This document shows positions 34,181-44,146 of a DNA stretch of 64,000 nt, one piece after another (the stretch's first letter is position 1; each line of letters opens with the position of its first letter). The translations under genes were made by a program, and so were the position numbers. The stretch spans positions 1-64,000 of the forward strand of contig JADGBM010000002.1 in assembly GCA_015231515.1 (NCBI GenBank). The letters run 5' to 3'. Below the pieces are notes generated by a model. That model was not told the DNA's origin, did no database searches, and worked only from the letters and a program-made list of their open reading frames with translations. The DNA is from Desulfobulbaceae bacterium (GTDB taxonomy: Bacteria > Desulfobacterota > Desulfobulbia > Desulfobulbales > VMSU01).

Positions 34181-35386
34181 TCATGGCTCTAATCTGTTTA
34201 ATGGCAGAGTAATTGAAAATGCTGTTCCCCGGCCAGGTATTGAATCACAGGATATCGTTCCGTGATGTTCCGATACAATATCGAGCACTATGCACATACC
34301 TATTCCGGCCCCTTGACCGCGATCCTTTGTAGTGAAAAAGGCCTCAAACATTTTATCCTGAACTTCAGGAACCATGCCACAGCCATTATCGGAAAAACGG
34401 ATCGTCACCTGATCTTTCTCATGTACTACCGCGACTGTGATCTCTTTCTCGTTTTGTTCCTGTAGTGCAGCGATAGCATTGGTGGTTAAATTAATGAAAA
34501 TTTGTTCAAGTTTATGGTGGTTTCCGTAAATTGGCGGCAAATCATCAGGGATTTGGCTGTTAAGATTGATAGCGTGTTGTTTTAGCGGCTCATTCATGAC
34601 ATTCATCGAATCATTAATGACAGCTGACAGGTCAACTTGTTCATGCTGCATCTCACTGGGCCATCTTAACGCACGCAGGTGGTTGGTGAGTTCGATGATT
34701 CTGGCGACTTGAGCCGCGGCTTTAGTGAACTTTACGAGCATTTTTTCGGGATTAATCTTGTCGTTTTTTATCGAATCAATAGCTACTTGGATCACGGTGT
34801 TAATGTACGTTAGTGGCTGATTAACTTCATGGGCAAGTCCTACGGCCAATTGCTCCAGGTTGGAAAACTTGTCTTGTAAGATAATCTTTTCCTGTTTCTC
34901 AAGCCGGATACGTTCTTCGATCTCCTTCCTAAGTTTGATATTGGCATCAGCAAGATCGACAGTTCGTTCGTCAACTAATTGCTCTAGATGATCGCGGTAT
35001 TTTTTTAGTTCCAGGTGAGCCTTGATTCTGGCATTTATGATTGCCGGGGTAACGGGTTTTGTGATGTAATCCACAGCGCCAAGTTCAAGCCCTTTGGTTT
35101 CATCCTCAACTTCGCCCATCGCAGTTACAAAAAAAACAGGAATATTTTTGGTTTTCGGGTTGCCTTTAAGTCTTTTACAAACTTCATAGCCATCCATCTC
35201 AGGCATCATGATGTCCAGCAGAATAAGGTCAGGTGGGTTCTTGGACTCAGCAATGTGAAGTCCTTTTTCGCCGCTGGTGGCAATTTTAATCTGATAGCGA
35301 CTTTTTAGTTGAACGGCGAGAAACTGGATGTTGGCAGGGACATCATCGACAATCAGTATGGTGGGTAGGGAACTCTCGTTTTCCAT
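34181..35386 (-). CDS. Receiver-histidine kinase protein
   Basis: 401 residues after GAGGTAATT. The N-terminal receiver (1-125) has DDVPAN, ILLDIMMPEMDG, VTA and KPV residues. A coiled-coil linker (130-175) leads to HisKA with [18 protein letters not shown] and HATPase_c with NLTTNAIAAL, DNGCGM, GAGIGMCIV and GRGTAF. Cytoplasmic, no membrane helix. Same architecture as the kinase at 61246 apart from its PAS domain. It would be driven by phosphate input or a partner rather than by an external ligand. Downstream of the large hybrid kinase on the same strand. Confidence 0.85.
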   Translation of the reverse strand: MENESSLPTILIVDDVPANIQFLAVQLKSRYQIKIATSGEKGLHIAESKNPPDLILLDIMMPEMDGYEVCKRLKGNPKTKNIPVFFVTAMGEVEDETKGLELGAVDYITKPVTPAIINARIKAHLELKKYRDHLEQLVDERTVDLADANIKLRKEIEERIRLEKQEKIILQDKFSNLEQLAVGLAHEVNQPLTYINTVIQVAIDSIKNDKINPEKMLVKFTKAAAQVARIIELTNHLRALRWPSEMQHEQVDLSAVINDSMNVMNEPLKQHAINLNSQIPDDLPPIYGNHHKLEQIFINLTTNAIAALQEQNEKEITVAVVHEKDQVTIRFSDNGCGMVPEVQDKMFEAFFTTKDRGQGAGIGMCIVLDIVSEHHGTISCDSIPGRGTAFSITLPLNRLEP

Positions 35387-35534
35387 AATTACCTCGGTTA
35401 AAAGCTATCACCACAAGGGTATAAGATTCTTGATTGGTTGTTTTTGCTTTGTCGTTTCTATATTTTGTAAATCTAAGAGATGATTTCTCAGACCAAAAGT
35501 GTAAGAATCTAAAAGCGAACAACTCGTCCATTTA

Positions 35535-38500
35535 CTATGCAGTGCCCAGCAGATCTTTCAGGTGTGCTAGGCTCTTTAGGGCTTTTTCGTAATCAAAATT
35601 GTCAATTTGTTGTCTTATGCTTTCGATATCGTGTTGATGATTACCTGCAAGGGATCTGACTATTGAATCCCACAGTTCATCATCAACGAGGTTGTTTTGG
35701 GTAAGGGCTTGATCCAGGTCTTGAAGAAGTGGTGTAAGGTCAAAAATTTCTAGTTTTGGATCGGCGGCATGATTTGCGATATCATCTGAAGTCTCAAGTG
35801 CACCTGCGGTTTCTTGAAGAACAGCGAGTAGAGTTGTTAGTTCTTGTTGAACTAGGTCGAACTCTCCCTGGGCAGTGGTTAGGTCGCCGGTCGCCCCTGT
35901 TTTTTCGAGCTTAAAGGCTGCGGATTGTAAAAGATCGGCTCGTAGATGGGCAGCAGCACCCTTAATGCTGTGGGCATGTAGCTTTACCTTGTCGGCATCG
36001 CCTAATGCCACGGCGCCTTTAAGCTGTGCAAGTTGGTCTGGCATTGTCCTAATTGCTACGTTAAGCAGTTTTTTGACAATGGAATTATTGAAACCTGGGT
36101 TGCGTTCGAAACTGTTTTTGTCAAAGACTTTTTTGGTTACTGTTGTCGGTTTACTAGGTAACTGTGTTTGTGTCGGTTGAGTTATATGCATTGTCTTCTT
36201 GACCCATTGATCTATTGTGGATGCCAGTTTTTGGGAATCAATTGGTTTGGTTAAGTAATCGTCCATGCCAGAGAGTGTACATTTTTCCCGGTCGCCATCT
36301 ATGGCATGGGCGGTCATGGCAACAATCGGAATTCTATCAGTTGTTGATTGACATCGCTTCTGCTCAATTTCTCTGATTAAGCTTGTTGCTTCATAGCCAT
36401 CCATTATGGGCATCTGGCAGTCCATCAATATAATGTGATATGATCCATTCTCAAACATTTCGACTGCTTCTTGACCGTTATTTGCGATCTCGGCTCGAAA
36501 CCCGTAATTGCTCAAAATAGCCAGAGCAACCTGCTGGTTTACATCATTGTCCTCCACCAAAAGTATATTTACATCTCGTCGGATCAGATCAGCGATGGAG
36601 TGACGGGTTTGGATGTTTTCGGATTCAGGCCCTTCTTTTCTGGTGACAGTAAGTAAGCATTTATGCAAAATCGATTCATTGACGGGTTTTGTCAGATACG
36701 CGGCATATCCGGCTTTTTCAAAATGATTGGCATCACCGCGTTCTCCGATGAAAGTCAATATTACCAAAAGCGTAGCCGCAGTTTCAGGGTTTTCTTTGAT
36801 ATGTTGAGTCAGAGTTTCAATTTCAAGATCTGGAAATTGTTTGTCCATTATAGTAACGGTAAATGGTTTTCCGGCCTTTGCTGCTCGGCTTAGTTTGTCA
36901 AGACATTCCTGGCCTGAACTTGCCTCTTCATTGGGGCAGTTCCAACCAGCCAGCAGGGTAGTTACATACTCTCGGTTTGTGGCATTGCTGTCTGCGACCA
37001 GGATGCGCTGGTCAGAAAAATCTTCAGCGGTAGTTGCAGGAATTGATGATTTCTTTTGTTTTTTAAATTTTACTGTGAATGAGAAAGTGGAACCTTTCCC
37101 CTCTTCGCTTTCAAAACCGATTGACCCACCCATAAGTTCGGCAATTTGTTTTGAAATTGACAGTCCCAGGCCGGTTCCACCATACTTTCTGGTAATTGAA
37201 GTATCTGCCTGGGCAAATGGATTGAAAAGATCTGATTGCCTCTCAAGCGGAATACCAATACCCGTATCTTTTACCGAAATTTGGAGAAGAACTGTCTCTT
37301 TGTCAGCACTCAATAGATCGACTGTTAAGACAATCTCTCCATGGTCGGTGAATTTCAAGGCATTACCGGCTAAATTGGTGATAATTTGTTTGATCCTGCC
37401 AGGGTCACCTTTAAGAAGTGGTGGGACTTTCGGGCTTAGAATGCACAAAAACTCAACTCCCTTTTCATGGGCCCGCAGGGAAAGAATATTTGTGATGTCA
37501 TCCAAGATAGTACGCAGGTCAAAATTGATAATATCTAATTCCATTTTACCCGCCTCAATCTTGGATAAATCAAGGATGTCATTTATGATCGACATAAGAG
37601 AGTCAGCGGATTTTTTTATTATTGATGCGTATTTTATTTGACTGGTGGTTAAGTTCGTTTCGAGAAGAATATTGGTCATGCCAATGATACCGTTCATTGG
37701 CGTGCGGATTTCATGGCTCATGTTGGCCAGGAAGTTACTCTTAGCAGCATTGGCTAGTATTGCCTCGTTGGCCATATCCTTGGCAATTGTTGTTTGCTCT
37801 TCCAGGTGTTCGTTTATTTGGATCAGCTCTATCTCTGTCCTTTTGTTAATAATAACCTGGGATGTACTATGAGCGACGTTTTTAAGAAATAGATCCAGTT
37901 GAGGATCTATTGGGAACTGTGAAAAAATAGCCAAAAAACCGATGGTGTTGTTATTGGTGTCTCGAAGTTGATAGCCTGCAACAGAAACCAGGCCGATTTC
38001 CTTTGCCCACTGATTATTGTGCACACGCGGATCTGTTGCCGCCCCGTTGGTTAAAAAACTATCCTCTTTGCCGGCAGCGATAAGGCCGATATTATAACAA
38101 CCGAATGGTATTCTTGCATGTTCGCCATCAATATGCGTGTAGCGCCCTGAACTTGCGACAAGGTGCAAACATTTGTCATGGTCTTCGCACGCTTTTGTGC
38201 CCTTTGAGTGAGGGCAGACATCGCATCTGTCACCTGTGTCAGTTAAATAAATACGAACAAAATCGGCATTAACCATTGGAATTAATACCTCTGTTATCTC
38301 TTTTAATTTGCTGTTTAAGTCGCCGGGAGCAAAGAGTTTCTTCTGCAGTTTGCTCAGCTCATAATTACGAAATTCCAACTCTTTTCGTTTCGATATCTCT
38401 TGATGAATTCCTGACATCAGAAGCGGCTGGCCATTTTTCCCCCATTTGCTAACTTTACCACTGGCCAGGACCCAAACCCATTTGCCACTCTTGTGCTGCA

Positions 38501-39776
38501 TGCGTATTTCAGTTTCGTAATAATCTGAGCTTCCGGTGAAGTGATTTTGCAGTAACTGCTCAGACACCTTAAGATCATCAGGATGCGTAAACCTAGCCCA
38601 TGTTTCATACGATGAGGGCGAAAGTTCTGAGAGCGTATGGCCGATAATTTCTGCCCAGCGTTCGTTGAAAGAAGTCTCTCCGGTCTCTACATTCCACTCC
38701 CATGTGCCGACATTAGTGGCATGAAGAATGCTAGCCATGCTTTGTTTCTTTTGCCTAAGTGCTTTGTGCTGTTTTTCCAGAGCCGACATCATTAAGTTAA
38801 ATGTTTCACCAAGTTCTATGACAGGGTCGGCGCAAGCATGTTGGAAAACCGGGCAGTCGGGGCATTTTTCCTTTTTCTGACCATATTTGCCCTGAACCTC
38901 CCCATGGCAAAGAGGCCCTTCAATTTCCCAGCATCTGAGATTGGCGAGATGGTCGTACGATGGGCAGTTTTTTTCATCGCACTGCATGGCTTCCCAACAG
39001 TGTTGTAACGAGGCGTTTTGAAATCTTGCGGAGAGATCGCCATCATCTAGGGTCAGTTTCATTAGTTCTTTTAATTCAGATGCAGTAGAAATAAGCCGCT
39101 GATTTATATTTTTGATCCGATCTTTGGACTCTAAGTGGTCGCGTATCTCCTTGTTTAGCTTGTGTGTTACGTTAATAACTACAATGAAGGCAAATATGAA
39201 AAAAACTCCTTGGGCAATAACTCCTCCAACTTGGATCAGGTGAAGCAGTTTGGTTTTAGACTCTGAGTATTTTTGCAAAAGCGTTACAGCGAGATCCATC
39301 TCCTTGAGAAGGATTAAGTTGTTTTCCATAAGCCACTGTATATTTGGGGCGGCTGTTTCTGGAGATTGGAGCACTAACTCAATTCTTTGGTAAAATACGT
39401 GCCAAAGATCAGCGACTTTTTCAAGTTGAGCCAGTGCCTCACCAGTAGCTGGGGGACAATATCTGTATTGCGTATTGTTGAGTTCAATGCCTAACGGTGC
39501 ATCGCCTGAATCTTTAAGTGCTATGAGGGTTTGATCAAAAACCGCCATGGTTTGCCTGATCTGTTTTTTACCCTCTTCATCTTTTACGGAAGCAAAAATA
39601 AACGTCAGTGTTTCTTTGGCTAATTTCTGGGTTAGCATCCGCTGTCGTCCAGCAAGATTGATAACAAGATGATCATTTTCCTGCTGGGTATACTCCCACC
39701 AGGTCCCGGCAAACATCGAGAAGGTGATAAGGGCTGAAAGGGTTATCAGGCCTAGAAGTTTTTGTCGTATGGTCAT
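35535..39776 (-). CDS. 1413-aa hybrid sensor kinase (PilJ-type sensor, Cys-rich, PAS, GAF, HK, 2 REC, HPt)
   Basis: In order: TM1 (about 8-27); type IV pilus chemoreceptor-like N-terminal domain with LAGRQRMLTQKLAKE; TM2 (about 187-207). Next come a Cys-rich segment (about 255-325: CWEAMQC, CPSY, CWEIEGPLC, CPDCPVFQHAC); PAS (about 350-470); and GAF with further Cys (about 475-640). Catalytic modules follow: HisKA with MSHEIRTPMNGI, HATPase_c with NLAGNALKF, DTGIGI and GTGLGLSI, receiver 1 (TIMDKQFP), receiver 2 (ILMDCQMPIMDG) and HPt with HSIKGAAAHL. A full phosphorelay in one chain, with the Cys segment a possible metal or redox sensor. Leads a unit with the kinase at 34181. Confidence 0.88.
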   Translation of the reverse strand: MTIRQKLLGLITLSALITFSMFAGTWWEYTQQENDHLVINLAGRQRMLTQKLAKETLTFIFASVKDEEGKKQIRQTMAVFDQTLIALKDSGDAPLGIELNNTQYRYCPPATGEALAQLEKVADLWHVFYQRIELVLQSPETAAPNIQWLMENNLILLKEMDLAVTLLQKYSESKTKLLHLIQVGGVIAQGVFFIFAFIVVINVTHKLNKEIRDHLESKDRIKNINQRLISTASELKELMKLTLDDGDLSARFQNASLQHCWEAMQCDEKNCPSYDHLANLRCWEIEGPLCHGEVQGKYGQKKEKCPDCPVFQHACADPVIELGETFNLMMSALEKQHKALRQKKQSMASILHATNVGTWEWNVETGETSFNERWAEIIGHTLSELSPSSYETWARFTHPDDLKVSEQLLQNHFTGSSDYYETEIRMQHKSGKWVWVLASGKVSKWGKNGQPLLMSGIHQEISKRKELEFRNYELSKLQKKLFAPGDLNSKLKEITEVLIPMVNADFVRIYLTDTGDRCDVCPHSKGTKACEDHDKCLHLVASSGRYTHIDGEHARIPFGCYNIGLIAAGKEDSFLTNGAATDPRVHNNQWAKEIGLVSVAGYQLRDTNNNTIGFLAIFSQFPIDPQLDLFLKNVAHSTSQVIINKRTEIELIQINEHLEEQTTIAKDMANEAILANAAKSNFLANMSHEIRTPMNGIIGMTNILLETNLTTSQIKYASIIKKSADSLMSIINDILDLSKIEAGKMELDIINFDLRTILDDITNILSLRAHEKGVEFLCILSPKVPPLLKGDPGRIKQIITNLAGNALKFTDHGEIVLTVDLLSADKETVLLQISVKDTGIGIPLERQSDLFNPFAQADTSITRKYGGTGLGLSISKQIAELMGGSIGFESEEGKGSTFSFTVKFKKQKKSSIPATTAEDFSDQRILVADSNATNREYVTTLLAGWNCPNEEASSGQECLDKLSRAAKAGKPFTVTIMDKQFPDLEIETLTQHIKENPETAATLLVILTFIGERGDANHFEKAGYAAYLTKPVNESILHKCLLTVTRKEGPESENIQTRHSIADLIRRDVNILLVEDNDVNQQVALAILSNYGFRAEIANNGQEAVEMFENGSYHIILMDCQMPIMDGYEATSLIREIEQKRCQSTTDRIPIVAMTAHAIDGDREKCTLSGMDDYLTKPIDSQKLASTIDQWVKKTMHITQPTQTQLPSKPTTVTKKVFDKNSFERNPGFNNSIVKKLLNVAIRTMPDQLAQLKGAVALGDADKVKLHAHSIKGAAAHLRADLLQSAAFKLEKTGATGDLTTAQGEFDLVQQELTTLLAVLQETAGALETSDDIANHAADPKLEIFDLTPLLQDLDQALTQNNLVDDELWDSIVRSLAGNHQHDIESIRQQIDNFDYEKALKSLAHLKDLLGTA

Positions 39777-40025
39777 GAACTGTTCTTTGGGTGGCTTGAA
39801 TTTTTTTGAAATAAATAATGATACAACCTTATGGTATCACAACTTGTTCGCCAGTCAAATGTAAGTTGTCTGATGATAAGGGCCGTATGTAGAAGGAGAA
39901 AAGGAACGGAAGAGTTTTCAATTATTTATTGTACAAAGTTTCGAAAACCATTGTAGGCTACTATATGTACATTTTATAAAAGCGACCATAATATAAAAAA
40001 ATGAAACGATGAAGGGGAAGAGAGT

Positions 40026-40412
40026 GTGAAAAGTTTAAGAGTACTGGTTGTTGATGATGATAGGGCAACTCGACGGGTTATCAAGTATAGCCTTAATAAG
40101 ATGGGCCATAGCTTTATCCATGAAGCTCCCGACGGCGATACCGCTTTGGCTATTATTGACGTCAACCCTATCTTTGATTTAATAATTTCCGATTTAAATA
40201 TGCCACGGATGAATGGGCTTCAGCTATTAAAAGCCATTCGAGCCTTGCCTTCCTACAAAGAAACTCCGTTCATAATGCTCACGGCAGAAGGGACTCAAAG
40301 CCACATAGTTGAAGCTGCTCAGGCTAAAGTGAGTCAGTACATCATAAAGCCCTTCACTCATGATTCTCTTGAGGAAAAGATCAATATTCTTTTCCCGGAA
40401 AAGGCGCCATGA
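40026..40412 (+). CDS. CheY-like response regulator
   Basis: 128 residues, GTG start after AGGGGAAG. Receiver only, Asp56 in LIISDLNMPRMNG, Thr in MLTAEG and Lys in IKPFT, a chemotaxis-type (CheY) signature. Divergent from the large hybrid kinase, whose HPt domain is a plausible phosphodonor. Confidence 0.87.
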   Translation: MKSLRVLVVDDDRATRRVIKYSLNKMGHSFIHEAPDGDTALAIIDVNPIFDLIISDLNMPRMNGLQLLKAIRALPSYKETPFIMLTAEGTQSHIVEAAQAKVSQYIIKPFTHDSLEEKINILFPEKAP

Positions 40413-40498
40413 CAACAATACAGACCTTCTTTTTTGTGCCGTGGAGTTGTCATACGCTTTGTGCTTTTGGTGCTTTTCCCATCCACACTCTGTGAACG

Positions 40499-41014
40499 TT
40501 ATTTTTCAGTTGTTCCCAGGTGGTTTTTATTGCATGTTTCAATGCAGGTTGTGCATTTTTGCCAATCACGCTCATCTTTAGCGCAGTCAACAATGAAAGA
40601 CTGTATCCAACCCTCACCAGCCTTCGGGCAGTTATAGATAAAATCAATAAAGGCAACCAGACGTTCTGTCGCCTCTTCGGTAATTGCGTGTTCCATTCGG
40701 CAGGCAGTTTCGTTAGCAGTTTTGTGATCAATTTGCAGAACATTGATTAAGAAATTTTCAAGAACATTGTGGTTCCGCGTGATCTGTTTGGCAATTTTTG
40801 CACCTTTGCTGGTTAACGTAACAAAGCTGTATGGCTCGTAATTAATCAAACCTTTCTTGTCCAGAGTTTTCAGAGCCCCCGTAACCGATGCACTCTGCAC
40901 CCCAATTCTCTCCGCAATGTCTTTTGCTCTGGCAACCTTATTTGATTTCTCAAGTTCAAGTATAACCTCAAGGTAATCCTCTAAGTTTTCTGAGAGCTGC
41001 CAATCTTTGGGCAT
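40499..41014 (-). CDS. DtxR/MntR-family metal-dependent repressor
   Basis: 171 residues. The winged helix (LSENLEDYLEVILELEKSNKVARAKDIAERIGVQSASVTGALKTLDKKGLINYEPYSFVTLTSKG) is followed by the metal-binding/dimerisation helices (NHNVLENFLINVLQIDHKTANETACRMEHAI, with the conserved C/E and E-H metal ligands). A C-terminal tail carries four Cys in CTTCIETC and CAK. The start ATG is preceded by AAGGAAG. It is divergent from feoB with paired inverted repeats between, and so probably represses feoB with ferrous iron as corepressor. Confidence 0.87.
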   Translation of the reverse strand: MPKDWQLSENLEDYLEVILELEKSNKVARAKDIAERIGVQSASVTGALKTLDKKGLINYEPYSFVTLTSKGAKIAKQITRNHNVLENFLINVLQIDHKTANETACRMEHAITEEATERLVAFIDFIYNCPKAGEGWIQSFIVDCAKDERDWQKCTTCIETCNKNHLGTTEK

Positions 41015-41027
41015 TGTAACTTCCTTG

Positions 41028-41159
41028 AATGTTAGTGAGTAGAGTGCGACTTTTTACAATTTAATGTAGCACTCTAAACAAAATAAGTCAAACCAAGCTA
41101 GTTTTTGATGTACAAATAATTATCCATAAGTTATTACTAAGTTAGTCGTCACTAACATT
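41028..41159. promoter_or_regulatory. DtxR-type operator palindromes in the divergent feo control region
   Basis: AATGTTAGTGA (41028-41038) and its exact complement TCACTAACATT (41149-41159) lie at the two ends of the intergenic region. GTTAGT-N4-ACTAAC at 41141-41156 overlaps the second. TAGAGTGC (41040-41047) pairs with GCACTCTA (41069-41076). Dyads of this kind beside a DtxR-family gene are expected for its own operators. Confidence 0.6.
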
Positions 41160-41220
41160 GTCGTTGTTCATAACCTTATGAGTTCCCAACAATTCAGTAA
41201 TCTCTATATGATTAGTCCCT

Positions 41221-43233
41221 ATGAAAAAATGTGATAAGTGTCATTCCTGTGAGTGTGCTCCTGTTGATTTAGGTCCAGTTGAAAGCGATTCGGCACAGTT
41301 GAATTATGTCATCGTTGGGAATATGAACGTTGGAAAATCAACTCTTTTTGCCAGAATCCGTGGAGCGAAAACGGCCAGCGTAAATATCCCGGGTATTACT
41401 GTTTCGGTGAAAAGCGGTCGGATTAAATCGACGGGCGGCAAGGTTTTCGATACTCCTGGTATTCATTCTATTTTCTCTTCCAATGAAGATGAAAGGGCAT
41501 CTAGAGATATTCTTTTGTCGCCCAAGCTTCATGATGGTGAAAAAGGAATTATTCTGGTTGCTGATGCCAAGAATTTGAAACGGTCCATTGCCATTGCGCT
41601 GCAATACGTGGAATATGGTCTGCCGATGCTTTTTGTTGTGAATATGATCGATGAAGCCGCATCGCGCGGTATTGAAATTGATTACCAGAAGCTTTCTGAA
41701 GAACTTGGCCTGGAAGTCTGCACGACTATTGCCCGGGAAGGGATTGGTGTTAATGAGCTTATTGCTGGCCTGGCTAAAAGCTGTCCACCCAAAAAAATCA
41801 CGCAATATTCAGACGAAATTGAACAATATCTTGAACTCGTACATAAGTTGCTAGCCCCAACGCAACTTTCATCAAGGGCCCTTGGATTGTTGCTATTGTC
41901 TGGTGATCTGGGTTGCGAGCAGTACATCAAAGATAACTTTGGGGCAGGTATGCTGGCGCAGCTGCAGCAGTTGGCCGGTCAATACCGACAAGAGGTATCA
42001 GCTTCTATCGAAATTGTGCTTGGCAACCTATACCATAAAGAGGCTGCCAGGATTACTGCTATTGTTCAGGATGTTGAGCCTAAGACAAAGAATCCCTTTA
42101 TCCTCAAGTTTGGCGATTGGTGCACTAAAACTTCAACAGGAATACCAATTGCCCTGGCTGTTCTGGCCACGATGTATTTGTTTGTAGGCTCTTTTGGGGC
42201 AACTTATTTAGTGGACACTATAAATGGCGTTATCTTTGAGGGGATAGTTATCCCGTGGACAACATCGTTAGTGCAGCACATACCTAACGAATTTTTGCGA
42301 GATATGATTATTGATCCAGATTTTGGTGTATTGCCAACGGGCGTTTTCCTTGCTTTGGGACTGGTTTTACCTGTGATTTTTTGTTTTTACATTGCCTTTG
42401 GTCTTTTAGAAGACTCTGGATATCTGCCGCGCATATCAATTTTGCTGGATCGGGTTTTTCAGTTAATAGGCCTCAATGGCAAAGGGGTGATTCCTTTGGT
42501 GATGGGCTTTTCATGTGTGACGATGGCCGTGTTAACAACAAGGGTACTCAATACTGATAAAGAAAAAAATATTACCTGCTTTTTACTTTTTTTATGTATG
42601 CCGTGTGCGCCCCTCATTGCTGTCATGCTGATTATTCTCGATAAAATGCCGGCGTCTGCTGGCTTCACAGTTTTTGGTCTGATATTGCTACAAATTTTCA
42701 TTGCCGGGTTTTTAGCCAATAAAGTTATGCAAGGTGGGCGGACTCCATTGTTGTTGGAAATTCCACCAATGCGCATTCCAAAAATACAGGCCGTGGTTAA
42801 GATGTCCGCTCTTAAGACGTTTTTCTTTATGAAAGAAGCGGTGCCTGTCTTTATTTATGCCTCTATTGCCGTGTTTATTTTTCAAAGAATAGGCGGGCTT
42901 GAGATGCTCGAAAAGACTCTTGGTCCGATAATCAGTAAAGTTATGGGGCTTCCGGAGCAAAGTATTCAGGTTTTCATAAAAACAATGATACGGCGTGAGT
43001 CTGGGGCTGTTGAGTTACAGCATCTAAGAAGTTCATACACAAATTTGCAGCTGGTTGTTAATCTTCTTGTGATGACTTTTATCGCTCCCTGTATCAATGC
43101 CATTATTGTATTATTCAAGGAGCGGGGCGGACGTGCTGCTTCAACGATTATGGTAGCAGTAGTAGCTTACGCCATTATTCTGGGCAGTATTGTGAATCAT
43201 TTCTGCCTCATTTTTGGTATTACATTTACGTGA
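41221..43233 (+). CDS. feoB: FeoB ferrous iron transporter with Cys-rich N-terminus
   Basis: 670 residues. A 12-residue leader has four Cys (CDKCHSCEC). The G domain has G1 GNMNVGKST (33-41; usual sequence GNPNxGKTT), G3 DTPG and G4 NMID. The membrane part has about eight helices, with GFSCVTMAVLTTRVL and LCMPCAPLIAVML carrying the Gate-type Cys residues. Imports Fe2+ at the cytoplasmic membrane. Shorter than many FeoB (700-770), mainly in the spacer. The ribosome site is weak. The next gene is a DtxR-FeoA fusion, and no separate feoA is present. Confidence 0.92.
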   Translation: MKKCDKCHSCECAPVDLGPVESDSAQLNYVIVGNMNVGKSTLFARIRGAKTASVNIPGITVSVKSGRIKSTGGKVFDTPGIHSIFSSNEDERASRDILLSPKLHDGEKGIILVADAKNLKRSIAIALQYVEYGLPMLFVVNMIDEAASRGIEIDYQKLSEELGLEVCTTIAREGIGVNELIAGLAKSCPPKKITQYSDEIEQYLELVHKLLAPTQLSSRALGLLLLSGDLGCEQYIKDNFGAGMLAQLQQLAGQYRQEVSASIEIVLGNLYHKEAARITAIVQDVEPKTKNPFILKFGDWCTKTSTGIPIALAVLATMYLFVGSFGATYLVDTINGVIFEGIVIPWTTSLVQHIPNEFLRDMIIDPDFGVLPTGVFLALGLVLPVIFCFYIAFGLLEDSGYLPRISILLDRVFQLIGLNGKGVIPLVMGFSCVTMAVLTTRVLNTDKEKNITCFLLFLCMPCAPLIAVMLIILDKMPASAGFTVFGLILLQIFIAGFLANKVMQGGRTPLLLEIPPMRIPKIQAVVKMSALKTFFFMKEAVPVFIYASIAVFIFQRIGGLEMLEKTLGPIISKVMGLPEQSIQVFIKTMIRRESGAVELQHLRSSYTNLQLVVNLLVMTFIAPCINAIIVLFKERGGRAASTIMVAVVAYAIILGSIVNHFCLIFGITFT

Positions 43234-43296
43234 TAGCAGCAAATAGTAGCTAACAGCGATTGCTGCTAAAAAGTCTGGACTACAGGAGCATTTATT

Positions 43297-43947
43297 ATGG
43301 ATGAGAAATTTGAAGAAATTCTTGAAGCTATATGGGCAGCAGGTGAAAATAATAATTTTTCTGTTGAGGCGATTAGCAAGCGATGTGCGGTTGATTTCAA
43401 TGATGCAGATCTGAGCGAGTTGGAAAAAGAGGGCATGATTGTCAAAAATGCCGACAAAGTGCTTTTTTCAAGTAAAGGCAAAGAGGTCGCCCAGAGCATC
43501 ATGCGCAGGCATCGTTTGGCTGAAGTTCTTGTAACCAGTATTTTAAAGGTGAAAAGTTCTGAAATGGAAAAAATCGCCTGTCAGGTTGAGCATTGTCTTC
43601 AGCCAGAGGTTGAAGAATCGATCTGTATTCTCCTGGGGCATCCTGAAATATGTCCGGATGGAAAACCGATTCCAAAGGGAAAGTGCTGTGATCACGATGT
43701 GAAGGTGGTTAATAATATGGTTGTCAGTTTAAAGGAACTGGCGCCAGGCGAAAAGGGCAAGATTACCTACATTAAACCCGGCAGCCATTCCAATCTGCAC
43801 CAACTTATCTCTTTTGGGCTCAATCCCGGTGTTGTGGTAACTGTTCACCGAAAAAATCCGGCATTTTGCATCAAATTTGAAAACACCGAACTTGCCATCG
43901 ATGAAGAGATTGTGAAAAATATTTTTGTGTGGCGGTTGGTGAACTGA
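43297..43947 (+). CDS. DtxR-FeoA fusion protein
   Basis: 216 residues after CAGGAGC. The N-terminal 125 residues form a DtxR-like regulator (RHRLAEVLVTSIL...EMEKIACQVEHCLQPEVEESICILLGHPEICPDGKPIPKGKCC). The first helix-turn-helix is degenerate. Residues about 140-216 form an FeoA SH3-like domain (VSLKELAPGEKGKITYIKPGS...LGLNPG-like LISFGLNPGVVVTVHRKNP). It probably serves as FeoA for the adjacent FeoB while sensing metal. Cys residues at 115-127 may bind iron. Confidence 0.85.
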   Translation: MDEKFEEILEAIWAAGENNNFSVEAISKRCAVDFNDADLSELEKEGMIVKNADKVLFSSKGKEVAQSIMRRHRLAEVLVTSILKVKSSEMEKIACQVEHCLQPEVEESICILLGHPEICPDGKPIPKGKCCDHDVKVVNNMVVSLKELAPGEKGKITYIKPGSHSNLHQLISFGLNPGVVVTVHRKNPAFCIKFENTELAIDEEIVKNIFVWRLVN

Positions 43948-43997
43948 GTAGGGTTGAACATTAATTTTCACATATGAGCCTCGTACAAAAAGCTGTC

Positions 43998-44022
43998 ATC
44001 CCCAAAGGTTTTTATCGGGGAT
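43998..44022 (+). terminator. Hairpin in the convergent region after the feo genes
   Basis: ATCCCC (43998-44003) pairs with GGGGAT (44017-44022) around AAAGGTTTTTATC, in a CTGTCATCCCC repeat-like context. Short stem without a clear T-run. It may be an intergenic repeat rather than a terminator. Confidence 0.35.
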
Positions 44023-44146
44023 CCAGAAAAACACCTGGTTCGGAGTCTTCGCTACCTCCCAGACATCGCTTCACTGTTGACTACATGCGGGAAAGACGAC
44101 TATAAGGTATTGTTTTACGTTTACCTTAAACTAAGTCTAACGGCCA

